Assembly (NCBI GenBank): GCA_020850355.1
Contig: JADZEX010000094.1
Location: 1 to 49,638, forward strand
Direction of reading: 5' to 3'
DNA: 49,638 nt
From: Fimbriimonadaceae bacterium
GTDB taxonomy: Bacteria; Armatimonadota; UBA10988
Shown: positions 42,392 to 49,638 of the stretch, in pieces
Position numbering within the stretch: the stretch's first letter is position 1
Layout of the letters: every line of letters begins with the position of its first letter
Translations under genes and position numbers: made by a program
Notes under the pieces: model-generated
What the model saw: the letters and a program-made list of their open reading frames with translations, nothing else
Told to the model about the DNA's origin: nothing
Databases searched by the model: none

Positions 42392-43789
42392 GTGAGCAGC
42401 CTCAGCAGCGGGCCACCCCGGCCGTTGAAAGTCAGCATCGCGGGCATTCGCGGGGTCGCCGGCAGCGGGTTGACCGCCGAGCTGGCGGTCCGGTTGGCCG
42501 CCGCCTTTGGGACCTACCTGCGCGAGGACCAGCGCGGCCCGACCGTGCTGTTGTGCCGGGACACCCGGCCCTCGGGCCTGATGCTGGCCGCCGCCGTGCG
42601 CAGCGCGCTGCTGGCGACGGGCTGCCGCGTGCGCGACCTGGGAGTCTGCCCGACGCCGGTGATGCAGTGGACCGTCCGCCACGCCGGCTGCGATGGCGGT
42701 GTGGCGATCACCGCCGGCCACGGGCCAGAGCACTGGAACGCCCTGAAGTTCGTCGGCCCCGACGGGGTCTTCCTGGACGCCAACCAGGGCGCCGAGCTGC
42801 TCGATCACTTCCATCACAACCGCCCGAACTGGGTCGGCTTCGAGGCAGTCGGCGCCCTGGAGCCGGTCGAGCCAGCGGCTCTGGAGGCCGACCTGGCGGC
42901 CCATCGGGCGGCCGTCCTGGCGCTGGTTGACGCCGCGGCGATCCGGGCGCGGCGCTTCAAGGTGGCGGTCGACCTGGCCAACGGCGCCTGCCACCGCGCC
43001 ACCTTGGCGCTGCTCGAAGCGCTCGGCTGCGTGGTGCTGCCGATCAACGACGAGCCCGACCAGCCGTTCCCACACCCGCCCGAGCCGAGCCCGCAGAACC
43101 TCAGCCAACTGCGCGCCCTGGTCCGCGCCGGCGGCGCCGACCTCGGCTTCGGGCACGACGCCGACGGCGACCGCCTCGGCCTCGTCACCAACGGCGGCCA
43201 GGCGCTCAGTTCGCAGTACACGCTGACCCTGGCGGCGGCGCAGGTCCTGCCGCGGCAGCCCGGGGTGGTGGTCACCAACCTCTCGACCAGCCGGCTGGTC
43301 GACCACGTCGCGGCGCGGCACGGCGGGCAGGTCGAACGAGTCCGCGTCGGGCAGACCTGGATCGCCGAAGGAGTCCACATCCACCACGCCGTGCTGGGCG
43401 GCGAGGGCAGCGGCGGCGTGATGTTCCCGGCGCTTAGCCTGGCCCACGACAGCCTCGCCAGCATCGCCCATCTGTTGGACCTGCTGGCCGCCAGCGGCCG
43501 CCCGCTGAGCGCCCTGGTTGGCGACCTGCCGTCCTACACCTGGCGCGAGCAACGGGTCGACCTGCCCGAGGGCGAAAGCGTCCAGGCGCTCACCGCCCTG
43601 CGCGAATGGGCCGAGGAGCAGACCGCCGCGACCGCCGACTTCACCGAAGGCGTCCGCCTGAGCTGGCCGGACTCCTGGGTCCACGTCCGCAGCAGCATCA
43701 CGGAGCCGATGTTACGCGCCGTGGCCGAAGGTCCCGCCGGCCTGGTCGATGAACGACTCGACGCGGTGCTGCGGATCGTGCGAGGTTGA
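42392..43789 (+). CDS. phosphohexomutase-like protein lacking the catalytic serine
   Basis: 465 residues from GTG 42392 with GGGAG upstream. The alpha-D-phosphohexomutase fold is complete: SIAGIRGVAGSGLT near the start, metal-binding loop GHDADGDRLG, sugar loop GGEGSGGVMFP, and phosphate loop RSSITEPMLRAVAEG. The active-site loop is ITAGHGPEHWNALKF, where related enzymes read TASHNPxxWNAxK: the phospho-serine is Gly109 and the Asn after His is Gly. The protein therefore should not work by the normal phospho-enzyme route. Because the rest is well kept and the gene shows no decay, a binding or regulatory role or a different chemistry is possible. The nearest active relatives are GlmM/ManB type enzymes. 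Confidence 0.82.
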   Translation: MSSLSSGPPRPLKVSIAGIRGVAGSGLTAELAVRLAAAFGTYLREDQRGPTVLLCRDTRPSGLMLAAAVRSALLATGCRVRDLGVCPTPVMQWTVRHAGCDGGVAITAGHGPEHWNALKFVGPDGVFLDANQGAELLDHFHHNRPNWVGFEAVGALEPVEPAALEADLAAHRAAVLALVDAAAIRARRFKVAVDLANGACHRATLALLEALGCVVLPINDEPDQPFPHPPEPSPQNLSQLRALVRAGGADLGFGHDADGDRLGLVTNGGQALSSQYTLTLAAAQVLPRQPGVVVTNLSTSRLVDHVAARHGGQVERVRVGQTWIAEGVHIHHAVLGGEGSGGVMFPALSLAHDSLASIAHLLDLLAASGRPLSALVGDLPSYTWREQRVDLPEGESVQALTALREWAEEQTAATADFTEGVRLSWPDSWVHVRSSITEPMLRAVAEGPAGLVDERLDAVLRIVRG

Positions 43790-43811
43790 CCGGGCAGCGC
43801 GGGCCTTGGAT

Positions 43812-43834
43812 GGTCTGATCCAACGGATCAGACC
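43812..43834 (+). terminator. perfect hairpin after the mutase-like gene (terminator or operator)
   Basis: GGTCTGATCC (43812-43821) and GGATCAGACC (43825-43834) flank AAC. There is no T tract, so an operator for the RND pump gene 66 bases further on is an alternative. Confidence 0.5.
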
Positions 43835-43855
43835 GACCCGGCCGATCGCTGGAAC

Positions 43856-43871
43856 ATACCCCGCAGGGTAT
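43856..43871. promoter_or_regulatory. palindrome upstream of the RND pump gene, possible operator
   Basis: ATACCC-CGCA-GGGTAT, a perfect six-base inverted repeat ending 28 bases before the chosen ATG. No regulator gene is adjacent. Confidence 0.35.
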
Positions 43872-43899
43872 TGCGTTGACAGGGACGGGAGCCACGACG

Positions 43900-46800
43900 A
43901 TGGAGCATCATGGGGGACTGGCCGCCAGGCTGGTGAGCTACTTCGCTGACAGCAAGCTGACGCCGCTGGTGATTGTGGCCGCGGTGCTGCTGGGCTTCGC
44001 GGCGGTGGTCGCGATTCCGCGTGAAGAAGAGCCGCAGATCGTCGTGCCGATGGTGGATGTCTTGGTGCGGCTGCCCGGCGCCACGCCGCGCGAGATGGAG
44101 CGGCGGGTGGCCGCGCCGCTGGAGCAGTTCCTGTGGGAAGTGCCGGGGGTGGAGTACCTCTATTCCACCAGCAGCCCGGAGCAGGTGCTCTGTGTGGTGC
44201 GCTTCAAGGTCGGCGAGGACGTCGAGGACTCCCTGGTCAAGCTGCAGGCCAAGCTGCAGGCCAACTACGACAAGATCCCGCCGGGCGTGCAGGGCCCGCT
44301 GATCAAGCCCCGCAGCATCGATGACGTGCCGATCCTGGCGCTGACCTTCTGGGGGCAGGGCTGGGACAGCTTCCGGCTACGGCAGTTGGCGGCCGACCTC
44401 GAAGACGAACTGAAGCAGACGCCCGACGTCAGCGAGACGACCCTGATCGGCGGCGAGCCGCGGCAGATCAATGTCGAGCTGGACCTCGCCGCGCTGAGCG
44501 CCCGGGGGCTGGCGCCCGGCGAGGTGGCGCAGTTGCTGCAGGCCGCCAACAACCGACAGATCGCCGGTGACCTGACCACCGACGGCCGCAATCTGGTGCT
44601 CCAAGCCGGCCGCCTGCTGGTCAGCGCCGGAGATGTCAACAGCGTCGTGCTCGGCACCACCGGCGGCGCGCCGGTCTACCTGCGTGACGTCGCCCGCGTC
44701 ACCGACGGCCCCGGGGAGCTCACCAACCAGGTCGAGTTCCAGGCGGGCCCGGCCTTTGGCCAGGGCCATGGCGCCGACCACGGCGCCGCCGCGGGCCACG
44801 GCCCCACCGCCGGGGCCTCGCACCCGGCGGTCACCCTGGCGGTCGCCAAGCGGCGCGGCACCAACGCCATCGTGGTGGTCGAGCAGGTGCTGGCCAAGGT
44901 GGAACATCTCCGGGCGGCTGGGACGATCCCGCCCGAGGTGCAGATCACGGTCACCCGCGACTACGGCGAGACGGCCAACGAGAAAGCCAACGAGTTGCTC
45001 TACCACATGGGCATCGCGGTGATCTCGGTGACCCTGCTGATCGGCTTCGTGCTGGGCTGGCGCGAGAGCGGCGTGGTGGCGCTGGCGATTCCGGTGACCC
45101 TGGCGCTGACGATGTTCCTGTTCCATTTCATCGGCTTCACGCTCAACCGGATCACCCTGTTCGCGCTGATCTTCAGCATCGGCATCCTGGTCGACGACCC
45201 GATTGTCGATGTCGAGAACATCGTGCGCCACTTCCGGATGCCCCGCAACCGGGGCCGCAACCCGCTGGCAGTGACCATCGAGGCGGTCAACGAGGTGCGC
45301 TCGCCGCTGATCCTGGCGACCTTCGCGGTGATGGCGGCGATTCTGCCGATGGCCTTCGTGCGCGGCATGATGGGCCCCTACATGCGCCCGATCCCGGTCG
45401 GCGCCTCGGCCGCGATGTTCTTCAGCATGGCCGTCGCTTTCGTGGTCACCCCCTGGGCCGCCTACCGCATCCTGCAAGGCGTGCAGCACGGCGGCGGCCA
45501 CGGCCACGGCGAGGCCGATGACTGGTCGACCCGGCTCTACCGCAAGTTCGCCTGGCGGCTGGTGACCCAGTCCAAGTTCCGCAACGCCTTCCTGGGCAGC
45601 ATCACTCTGATGCTGCTGGCCGCGGTGGCCCTGGTGCCGCTCAAACTGGTCCGCGTCAAGATGCTGCCCTTCGACAACAAGTCCGAGTTCCAGGTGATCG
45701 TCGACTTGCCGGAAGGCACCAGCCTGGCGCGCACCACCGCCGCCACCCGCGAACTGGCCGCCACGCTGCGGCAGATCCCCGAGGTCAAGGACCTTGAGCT
45801 GTACGTCGGCACCAGCGGGCCGTACAACTTCAACGGCCTGGTGCGGCACTACTTCCTGCGCCGCGGCGAGCACCTCGCCGACATTCAGGTCAACCTCAGC
45901 GGCAAGCATGATCGCCAGCGGCAGAGCCACGCCATCGCCCGCGAGGCGCGTGACAAGCTGCTGCCAGTGGCACGGCGCTGGGGCGCCACCTTGCAGGTCG
46001 CCGAAGTGCCGCCCGGGCCGCCGGTGCTGCAGACGTTGGTGGCCGAAGTCTATGGTCCCGACTACGACCAGTTGATCGGCGTTGGACGGCAGGTGCTGGA
46101 GGTCTTCCGCCAGACCCCGGGCGTGGTGGACGCCGATATCTACACCGAGGACCCGCAGACAAGGCTCGACTGGCGGCTCGACGGCGAGAAGGCCGGGCTG
46201 CACAACATCACCGCGGCCGATGTCGCGCAGACCCTCCGGATCGCCTCGGACGGCCTGCCCGTTGGGCTCGCCCACGACGCCGAAGCGCCGGAGGATGTCG
46301 CCATCAAGGTGCGCCTGAACCCGGAACAGCGCGAGTCCGTGGCGGCCCTCGGCGACCTCAAGCTGCGCAGCCCCGACGGCCACCTGGTGCCGCTGGACGA
46401 AGTCACCTACACCGACCGGCGGCGCGTCGAGCCGAGCCGCTACCACAAGAACCTGCAGCCGGTGATCTACATCACCGCCGACATGGCCGGCAGCGAAGAG
46501 AGCCCGGTCTACGCGATCCTGAAACTGAGCAAGGCCGTTGCCAGGCTGGCGATGCCCGACGGCACGCAGTTGCAGCAGTACAACGCCCACCAGCCCTTCA
46601 GCACACACCAGTGGTCGCTGAAGTGGGATGGCGAGTGGCACATCACCATCGAGGTCTTCCGCGACCTGGGGATCGCCTTCGCCGCGGTGCTGGTGCTGAT
46701 CTACGCGCTGGTGGTGGGCTGGTTCGCCAGCTTCAAGACCCCGCTGGTGATCATGACGGCGATCCCCTTCTCGCTGGTCGGCATCTTGCCCGCCCACTGG

Positions 46801-47205
46801 CTGGGCGGCGTCTTCTTCACCGCCACTTCGATGATCGGCTTCATTGCCGGCGCCGGCATCGTGGTCCGCAACAGCATCATCCTGGTCGATTTCATCGACC
46901 TCCGGCTGTCGCAGGGCATGCCGCTCGAAGAGGCGGTGGTCGACGCAGGCGCGGTGCGCTTCCGGCCGATGCTGCTGACGGCGATGGCGGTGATCATCGG
47001 CACCGCCGTGATCCTGCTCGACCCGATCTTCCAGGGCCTCGCGGTTGCCCTGATGGCCGGCGAGGTCGCCTCGCTGCTGCTCAGCCGGATGGCCGTGCCG
47101 ATCCTCTACTACCTCAGCATCCGCCGAGAGCACCCCCGCGCGGGCGGCATCCCCGTCGCCGAACCCGATTGGGACGAGCTGAGCCGCCGCTTCAGCCACG
47201 ACTGA
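43900..47205 (+). CDS. RND-family efflux transporter permease with His-rich loops
   Basis: 1,101 residues from ATG 43900 (GGGAG upstream; a TTG at 43876 adds eight residues). First helix is [20 protein letters not shown], then the porter domain opens [22 protein letters not shown]. Helix 4 has the paired acidic residues [16 protein letters not shown]. Helix 10 has [15 protein letters not shown], with Arg where AcrB has Lys940. Two His-rich insertions are at residues about 286-308 and 528-540 ([10 protein letters not shown]), which may bind metal. The DD pair and VRNS form fit the HAE-type drug and hydrophobe exporters more than the HME metal exporters. No membrane-fusion protein or outer-membrane channel is encoded next to it, so partners must be elsewhere. 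Confidence 0.9.
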   Translation: MEHHGGLAARLVSYFADSKLTPLVIVAAVLLGFAAVVAIPREEEPQIVVPMVDVLVRLPGATPREMERRVAAPLEQFLWEVPGVEYLYSTSSPEQVLCVVRFKVGEDVEDSLVKLQAKLQANYDKIPPGVQGPLIKPRSIDDVPILALTFWGQGWDSFRLRQLAADLEDELKQTPDVSETTLIGGEPRQINVELDLAALSARGLAPGEVAQLLQAANNRQIAGDLTTDGRNLVLQAGRLLVSAGDVNSVVLGTTGGAPVYLRDVARVTDGPGELTNQVEFQAGPAFGQGHGADHGAAAGHGPTAGASHPAVTLAVAKRRGTNAIVVVEQVLAKVEHLRAAGTIPPEVQITVTRDYGETANEKANELLYHMGIAVISVTLLIGFVLGWRESGVVALAIPVTLALTMFLFHFIGFTLNRITLFALIFSIGILVDDPIVDVENIVRHFRMPRNRGRNPLAVTIEAVNEVRSPLILATFAVMAAILPMAFVRGMMGPYMRPIPVGASAAMFFSMAVAFVVTPWAAYRILQGVQHGGGHGHGEADDWSTRLYRKFAWRLVTQSKFRNAFLGSITLMLLAAVALVPLKLVRVKMLPFDNKSEFQVIVDLPEGTSLARTTAATRELAATLRQIPEVKDLELYVGTSGPYNFNGLVRHYFLRRGEHLADIQVNLSGKHDRQRQSHAIAREARDKLLPVARRWGATLQVAEVPPGPPVLQTLVAEVYGPDYDQLIGVGRQVLEVFRQTPGVVDADIYTEDPQTRLDWRLDGEKAGLHNITAADVAQTLRIASDGLPVGLAHDAEAPEDVAIKVRLNPEQRESVAALGDLKLRSPDGHLVPLDEVTYTDRRRVEPSRYHKNLQPVIYITADMAGSEESPVYAILKLSKAVARLAMPDGTQLQQYNAHQPFSTHQWSLKWDGEWHITIEVFRDLGIAFAAVLVLIYALVVGWFASFKTPLVIMTAIPFSLVGILPAHWLGGVFFTATSMIGFIAGAGIVVRNSIILVDFIDLRLSQGMPLEEAVVDAGAVRFRPMLLTAMAVIIGTAVILLDPIFQGLAVALMAGEVASLLLSRMAVPILYYLSIRREHPRAGGIPVAEPDWDELSRRFSHD

Positions 47206-47269
47206 CCGCCGGCAACCTGCCAGACCTGCCCCGGCTGCCGCCCGACGCAGCCGGGGCCGCGCCCGTCCG

Positions 47270-47300
47270 TGGGACAACCCACCTGTCCCATAGTGGGACA
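47270..47300 (+). promoter_or_regulatory. three palindromic half-sites for a sigma-54 activator
   Basis: TGGGACA (47270-47276), TGTCCCA (47284-47290) and TGGGACA (47294-47300): the last two form a perfect inverted repeat with spacer TAG, the first two one with a seven-base spacer. They end 73 bases before the -24 element, the normal place for enhancer-binding proteins. Confidence 0.6.
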
Positions 47301-47373
47301 CAGCGCCCCACTGCCCGCCCCATCCGCCGCGCCCGGAGTGGCTCTCTGAGCCAGTTGGGTCCAACCGGCGGGG

Positions 47374-47388
47374 TGGCCAGATCCTTGC
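47374..47388 (+). promoter_or_regulatory. sigma-54 (-24/-12) promoter
   Basis: TGGCCAGATCCTTGC matches TGGCAC-N5-TTGC with the GG and GC pairs exactly 12 bases apart. Transcription would begin near 47399-47401, 37 bases before the chosen start codon. Confidence 0.65.
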
Positions 47389-47436
47389 GAACACCTTCCA
47401 ATGACCCGCCTCTGTGGCGCGGTCAGGGACAAGGCG

Positions 47437-47802
47437 ATGCCGGAACCCATCCTGCTGGTGGATCGCGAAACGAACCGCTGCCGTTTGCTGCAGCGGCGGC
47501 TCGAACGCCATGGCTTTGCGGTCACCACGGTGGAGTCGCTGGAGCAGGTCGACCCGCAGCGGGACCTGCCGGCGCGGGTTCTGGTGGTCGACCTGGCGCT
47601 GCTCTGCGGCCCCGAGCGGGGGCCGATCGAAGAGCTGGTGGGCCAGGTTCTGGGCGCTCCGACGTACGTCTGCCGGCATTGCGGCCGGCGGCTGCGCGAA
47701 GTCGAACCCGGAGCGGGAGTGGTGGTCTGCTGCGGCGAGCCGATGCACTTCATCGCGCCCGCCGAGCAGCCGGTGTGCGAAGAGGAGGCGATGATATGGT
47801 GA
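47437..47802 (+). CDS. shortened receiver-like domain fused to a desulforedoxin-type iron site
   Basis: 121 residues from ATG 47437; an ATG at 47401 is in frame but would coincide with the predicted transcription start. Residues 4-76 follow a CheY-like receiver: PILLVDRETNRCRLLQRRLERHGF (strand 1, helix 1), LVVDLALL with Asp52 at the phospho-acceptor place, APTYV as strand 4. The receiver stops there, and TYVCRHCGRRLREVEPGAG with VVVCCGEPMHFI (residues 77-106) matches desulforedoxin, the N-terminal Fe(Cys)4 domain of desulfoferrodoxin: Cys79, Cys82, Cys98, Cys99. The gene overlaps the ECF sigma gene by seven bases. I know of no described protein with this join; a redox- or iron-sensing partner of the sigma factor is a hypothesis. 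Confidence 0.72.
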   Translation: MPEPILLVDRETNRCRLLQRRLERHGFAVTTVESLEQVDPQRDLPARVLVVDLALLCGPERGPIEELVGQVLGAPTYVCRHCGRRLREVEPGAGVVVCCGEPMHFIAPAEQPVCEEEAMIW

Positions 47803-48422
47803 CCCGCACGCGACACCTGCCGACCGCCGGCCTGCCGGCCGGCGCGGACTTCGAGGCCCTCGTGGCCCGGCACCGCCCGCAGATCGAGCGCGCCGCCCTC
47901 TCGCTGACCGGCGACGCTGACGATGCCGCCGACCTGGTGCAGGACACGCTGATCCGCGCCTTCCGCTATTTCCACAACTTCGCCGCCGGCAGCAACTTCC
48001 GGGCCTGGGTGTTGCGCATCTTGCAGAACACCCACATCAGCCGCTACCGGCAGGCCCGGCGCAGCCAGGACAACCTGGCCTGGGAAGAGATCGTCGAACA
48101 CGGCGAGGGCCGGGTCGAGGAGGCCGCCGTCGACCGGGCCGCCGATCCCGACCACGCCGTGCTGGCGATGTTGCCAGACGAGGAAGTCCAGGTCGCCCTG
48201 GAGAGCCTGCCGGCCAGCTTCCGCCAGGTGATCGAGCTGTCCGACCTGCACGATTACACCTACGCCGAGATCGGCGACCTGCTCGACCTGCCGATCGGCA
48301 CCGTCCGCAGTCGGCTGTTCCGCGCCCGGCAGCGGCTGCGGCTGATCCTCAGCGACTACGCCGTGCGCAACGGCTACCTCCGCGCCGACGAACTCGACGA
48401 GGTCTTGCTGCACGCCGCCTGA
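47796..48422 (+). CDS. ECF-type RNA polymerase sigma factor
   Basis: 208 residues from ATG 47796, with GAGGAGG upstream and a seven-base overlap with the receiver-desulforedoxin gene, so translation is coupled. Region 2 is DFEALVARHRPQIERAALSL to DAADLVQDTLIRAFRYFHNF and NFRAWVLRILQNTHISRYR. Region 4 is ALESLPASFRQVIELSDL followed by the helix-turn-helix YTYAEIGDLLDLPIGTVRSR and LFRARQRLRLIL. There is no adjacent anti-sigma factor. The preceding small redox-type protein is the only candidate regulator nearby. Control through the sigma-54 promoter would make a sigma-54 to ECF cascade. Confidence 0.93.
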   Translation: MVTRTRHLPTAGLPAGADFEALVARHRPQIERAALSLTGDADDAADLVQDTLIRAFRYFHNFAAGSNFRAWVLRILQNTHISRYRQARRSQDNLAWEEIVEHGEGRVEEAAVDRAADPDHAVLAMLPDEEVQVALESLPASFRQVIELSDLHDYTYAEIGDLLDLPIGTVRSRLFRARQRLRLILSDYAVRNGYLRADELDEVLLHAA

Positions 48423-48644
48423 GACCGCTGGGCCAGGACTTGGACAGTCGCCGACCGCCCCGCGGTTGGCTGTTGGCATGGTTGGCCGCAGCTCAGATGA
48501 CGCGAACATCAAGCGTGGCTGACATGCTCCGCCGCATCGGCGCTACAGAACACGACGCCGCGATCCGAACCGACTCCCAGAGGCGCTGCCAGGCTCAGAC
48601 GCTCGTACCGGCAGGGTCGCTGAAGCCACAAGGGAGAAGGTCAG

Positions 48645-49638
48645 ATGCTGAAGAACGCAACCCTCGGCCGACGGATCGGCTTCGGGTTCGGATCGCTGCT
48701 CGCGATCCTCGCCGTCCTCGGGCTGGTGGCAGTCACCAACATGGTGCGCGTCAAGACCAAGGCCACGATGCTGGCAGTCGAGTATGTACCCGAGGTCAGC
48801 CTCGCCAGTGAGTTGGAACGCACCACGTTCCGGACGATGTTCGAAGGCCGCCGCTATGTGCTGGGACGGCACCTCCCGTCCTGGGACAGCGGCCAGGAGG
48901 CCCTCGGCCAGGTCAAGGCCAACCTGGACAAGGCCGCTCAGTTGGCTGCCAACGCCCCGCATCTGGTGAAGCTGAAGGAGCAGGTCCCCGAAGCGCAGGC
49001 CGCGCTCTCGGAGTACGAGAAGCTCTGGCAGCAGACCAAACAGGAAATGGAGCGCTGGCAAGCCGCTGAAGATAACATGAACAAGGCCGCGCCAGAGTAC
49101 ATGGCGGCCTGTTACACCTACCTGAAGTCTCAGGCCCGCAAGCAGCGCGCCGAGACCACCACCGTCGGCATGTTGGATCGCGCCTGGAAGCTGGAAAAGG
49201 TCAACGACGTTATCGATGTCGGCAACGCTCTGCGCCTGGCGGCCTGGAAGGCCGCGGCCCTGCGCGACGCGACCATCATGCAGAAGGCGATGCCCGAGTT
49301 CGAGACCATCACCAAGTTGGTCGCGGCGATGAAGCCACGCACCAAGACCAGCGAGGACATGGCCAACCTGAACACGGTGCTGAGCACGGCGGCGACGTAT
49401 AAGAAGGGCTGCCAGGAGCTGATCGATGTCCTGGCGGCGCTCGACGAGAGCAACAAACAGCGTCTGGTCGTCGGTGATCAGGTGCTCGAGATAGCGCAGC
49501 AGGTCGCGTCCGCCGGCATCGACATCACCAAGAAGTCGACCACCGAAGCGGCCGGGGCGCTGGCGACGTCGTCGGCGATCCTGATCATCGGTCTGCTGGT
49601 CGCCCTCGGGCTGGGCATCTTCCTGGCGATCACCATCA
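48645..49638 (+). CDS. methyl-accepting chemotaxis protein, C-terminus beyond window
   Basis: 331 residues from ATG 48645 (AGGGAGAAGG upstream) without a stop before the window end. Helix 1 is about residues 10-33 (IGFGFGSLLAILAVLGLVAV). The helical periplasmic sensor (34-305) is rich in Lys, Glu and Gln with long amphipathic helices, the length and pattern of a helical bimodular (HBM) or extended four-helix bundle domain. The second membrane helix starts near 307 (ATSSAILIIGLLVALGLGIF). HAMP and signalling domains must follow outside. The opening MLKNATLGRRIGFGFGSLL is typical of such receptors. The 222-base gap before it (48423-48644) shows no promoter that I would defend. Confidence 0.82.
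   Translation, partial: MLKNATLGRRIGFGFGSLLAILAVLGLVAVTNMVRVKTKATMLAVEYVPEVSLASELERTTFRTMFEGRRYVLGRHLPSWDSGQEALGQVKANLDKAAQLAANAPHLVKLKEQVPEAQAALSEYEKLWQQTKQEMERWQAAEDNMNKAAPEYMAACYTYLKSQARKQRAETTTVGMLDRAWKLEKVNDVIDVGNALRLAAWKAAALRDATIMQKAMPEFETITKLVAAMKPRTKTSEDMANLNTVLSTAATYKKGCQELIDVLAALDESNKQRLVVGDQVLEIAQQVASAGIDITKKSTTEAAGALATSSAILIIGLLVALGLGIFLAITI

Noticed and set aside
42338-43684. Long N-terminal extension of the LarA-like gene on the minus strand
   Set aside because: The extension is antisense of the mutase gene. GGAGGA before ATG 42337 and the family's usual N-terminus place the start there.
47401-47436. ATG 47401 as start of the receiver-desulforedoxin gene
   Set aside because: It coincides with the predicted sigma-54 transcription start. 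The receiver domain begins only at ATG 47437 and the added 12 residues have no counterpart in receivers, though a leaderless start cannot be fully excluded.
44377-47748. Open frame of over 1,100 codons on the minus strand opposite the RND pump
   Set aside because: Antisense shadow of a confident RND permease; the translation is His/Gln/Asp-rich without domain features.
48423-48644. Riboswitch or promoter before the chemoreceptor gene
   Set aside because: I compared it with cyclic di-GMP riboswitch and sigma-28 or sigma-54 patterns. Fragments such as CTGACA and TACAGA are at poor spacing and no conserved riboswitch core is present.

Overview
The window is 49.6 kb of very G+C-rich, densely packed bacterial chromosome. 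No gap between genes exceeds about 230 bases, many neighbours overlap by 1-7 bases (ATGA, GTGA or TGATG junctions), and I see no rRNA, tRNA, CRISPR array, transposase or integrase. The core genes (miaB, ricT/PSP1, a ThyX-family gene, recX-recA, a primary-like sigma factor, argD, gcvT) are chromosomal. The recA promoter carries a GAAC-N4-GTTC box, the LexA operator type of Firmicutes, Actinobacteria and related Terrabacteria. With the secreted sugar and peptide catabolism genes, sigma-54 use, chemotaxis and many secreted proteins of unknown function, an Armatimonadota- or Chloroflexota-like bacterium fits best. That is an inference; no marker gene here proves the phylum.

Layout: (1) 1-5680: an Uma2-type endonuclease divergent from a run miaB - GT39-like membrane glycosyltransferase - PSP1/RicT - double-domain ThyX. 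(2) 5689-12134, minus strand: two copies of a two-gene cassette for secreted proteins of unknown function (B then A), separated by a small secreted-protein gene. Both copies have matching promoters, and one promoter carries a G9 tract in its spacer. (3) 12293-17411, minus: a peptide-breakdown operon (M24 aminopeptidase, M42 aminopeptidase, enolase-superfamily epimerase, HEFFH-motif secreted protein), divergent from (4) 17551-21274, plus: a DUF6807 protein, two Gfo/Idh/MocA oxidoreductases and a small membrane protein. (5) 21499-25293: recX-recA divergent from a sigma factor, then a MoxR ATPase. (6) 25336-36227, minus: argD, a PAS/GAF histidine kinase, gcvT overlapping a giant TPR/CFI-box protein, and a 1,230-residue secreted glycosidase-like protein.

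(7) 36303-38290: a two-gene ATPase plus TOPRIM-like nuclease cassette with visibly lower G+C than its surroundings, bounded by exact 35-bp direct repeats. One repeat forms the 3' end of the adjacent gene. This looks like a small laterally acquired defence module. (8) 38272-42337, minus: an operon of nucleotidyltransferase, TPM-domain protein and an orphan TIM-barrel-like fragment, preceded by a LarA-like gene. (9) 42392-47205, plus: a phosphohexomutase-like protein in which glycine replaces the catalytic serine, then an RND efflux pump with histidine-rich loops. (10) 47270-49638: palindromic activator sites and a canonical sigma-54 promoter in front of a protein that joins a shortened receiver-like domain to a desulforedoxin-type Cys4 iron site. 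It overlaps an ECF sigma factor gene, and a chemoreceptor follows, cut by the window end.

The most unusual items are the repeat-bounded ATPase/TOPRIM cassette, the receiver-desulforedoxin/ECF sigma module under sigma-54 control, and the duplicated secreted B/A cassette.
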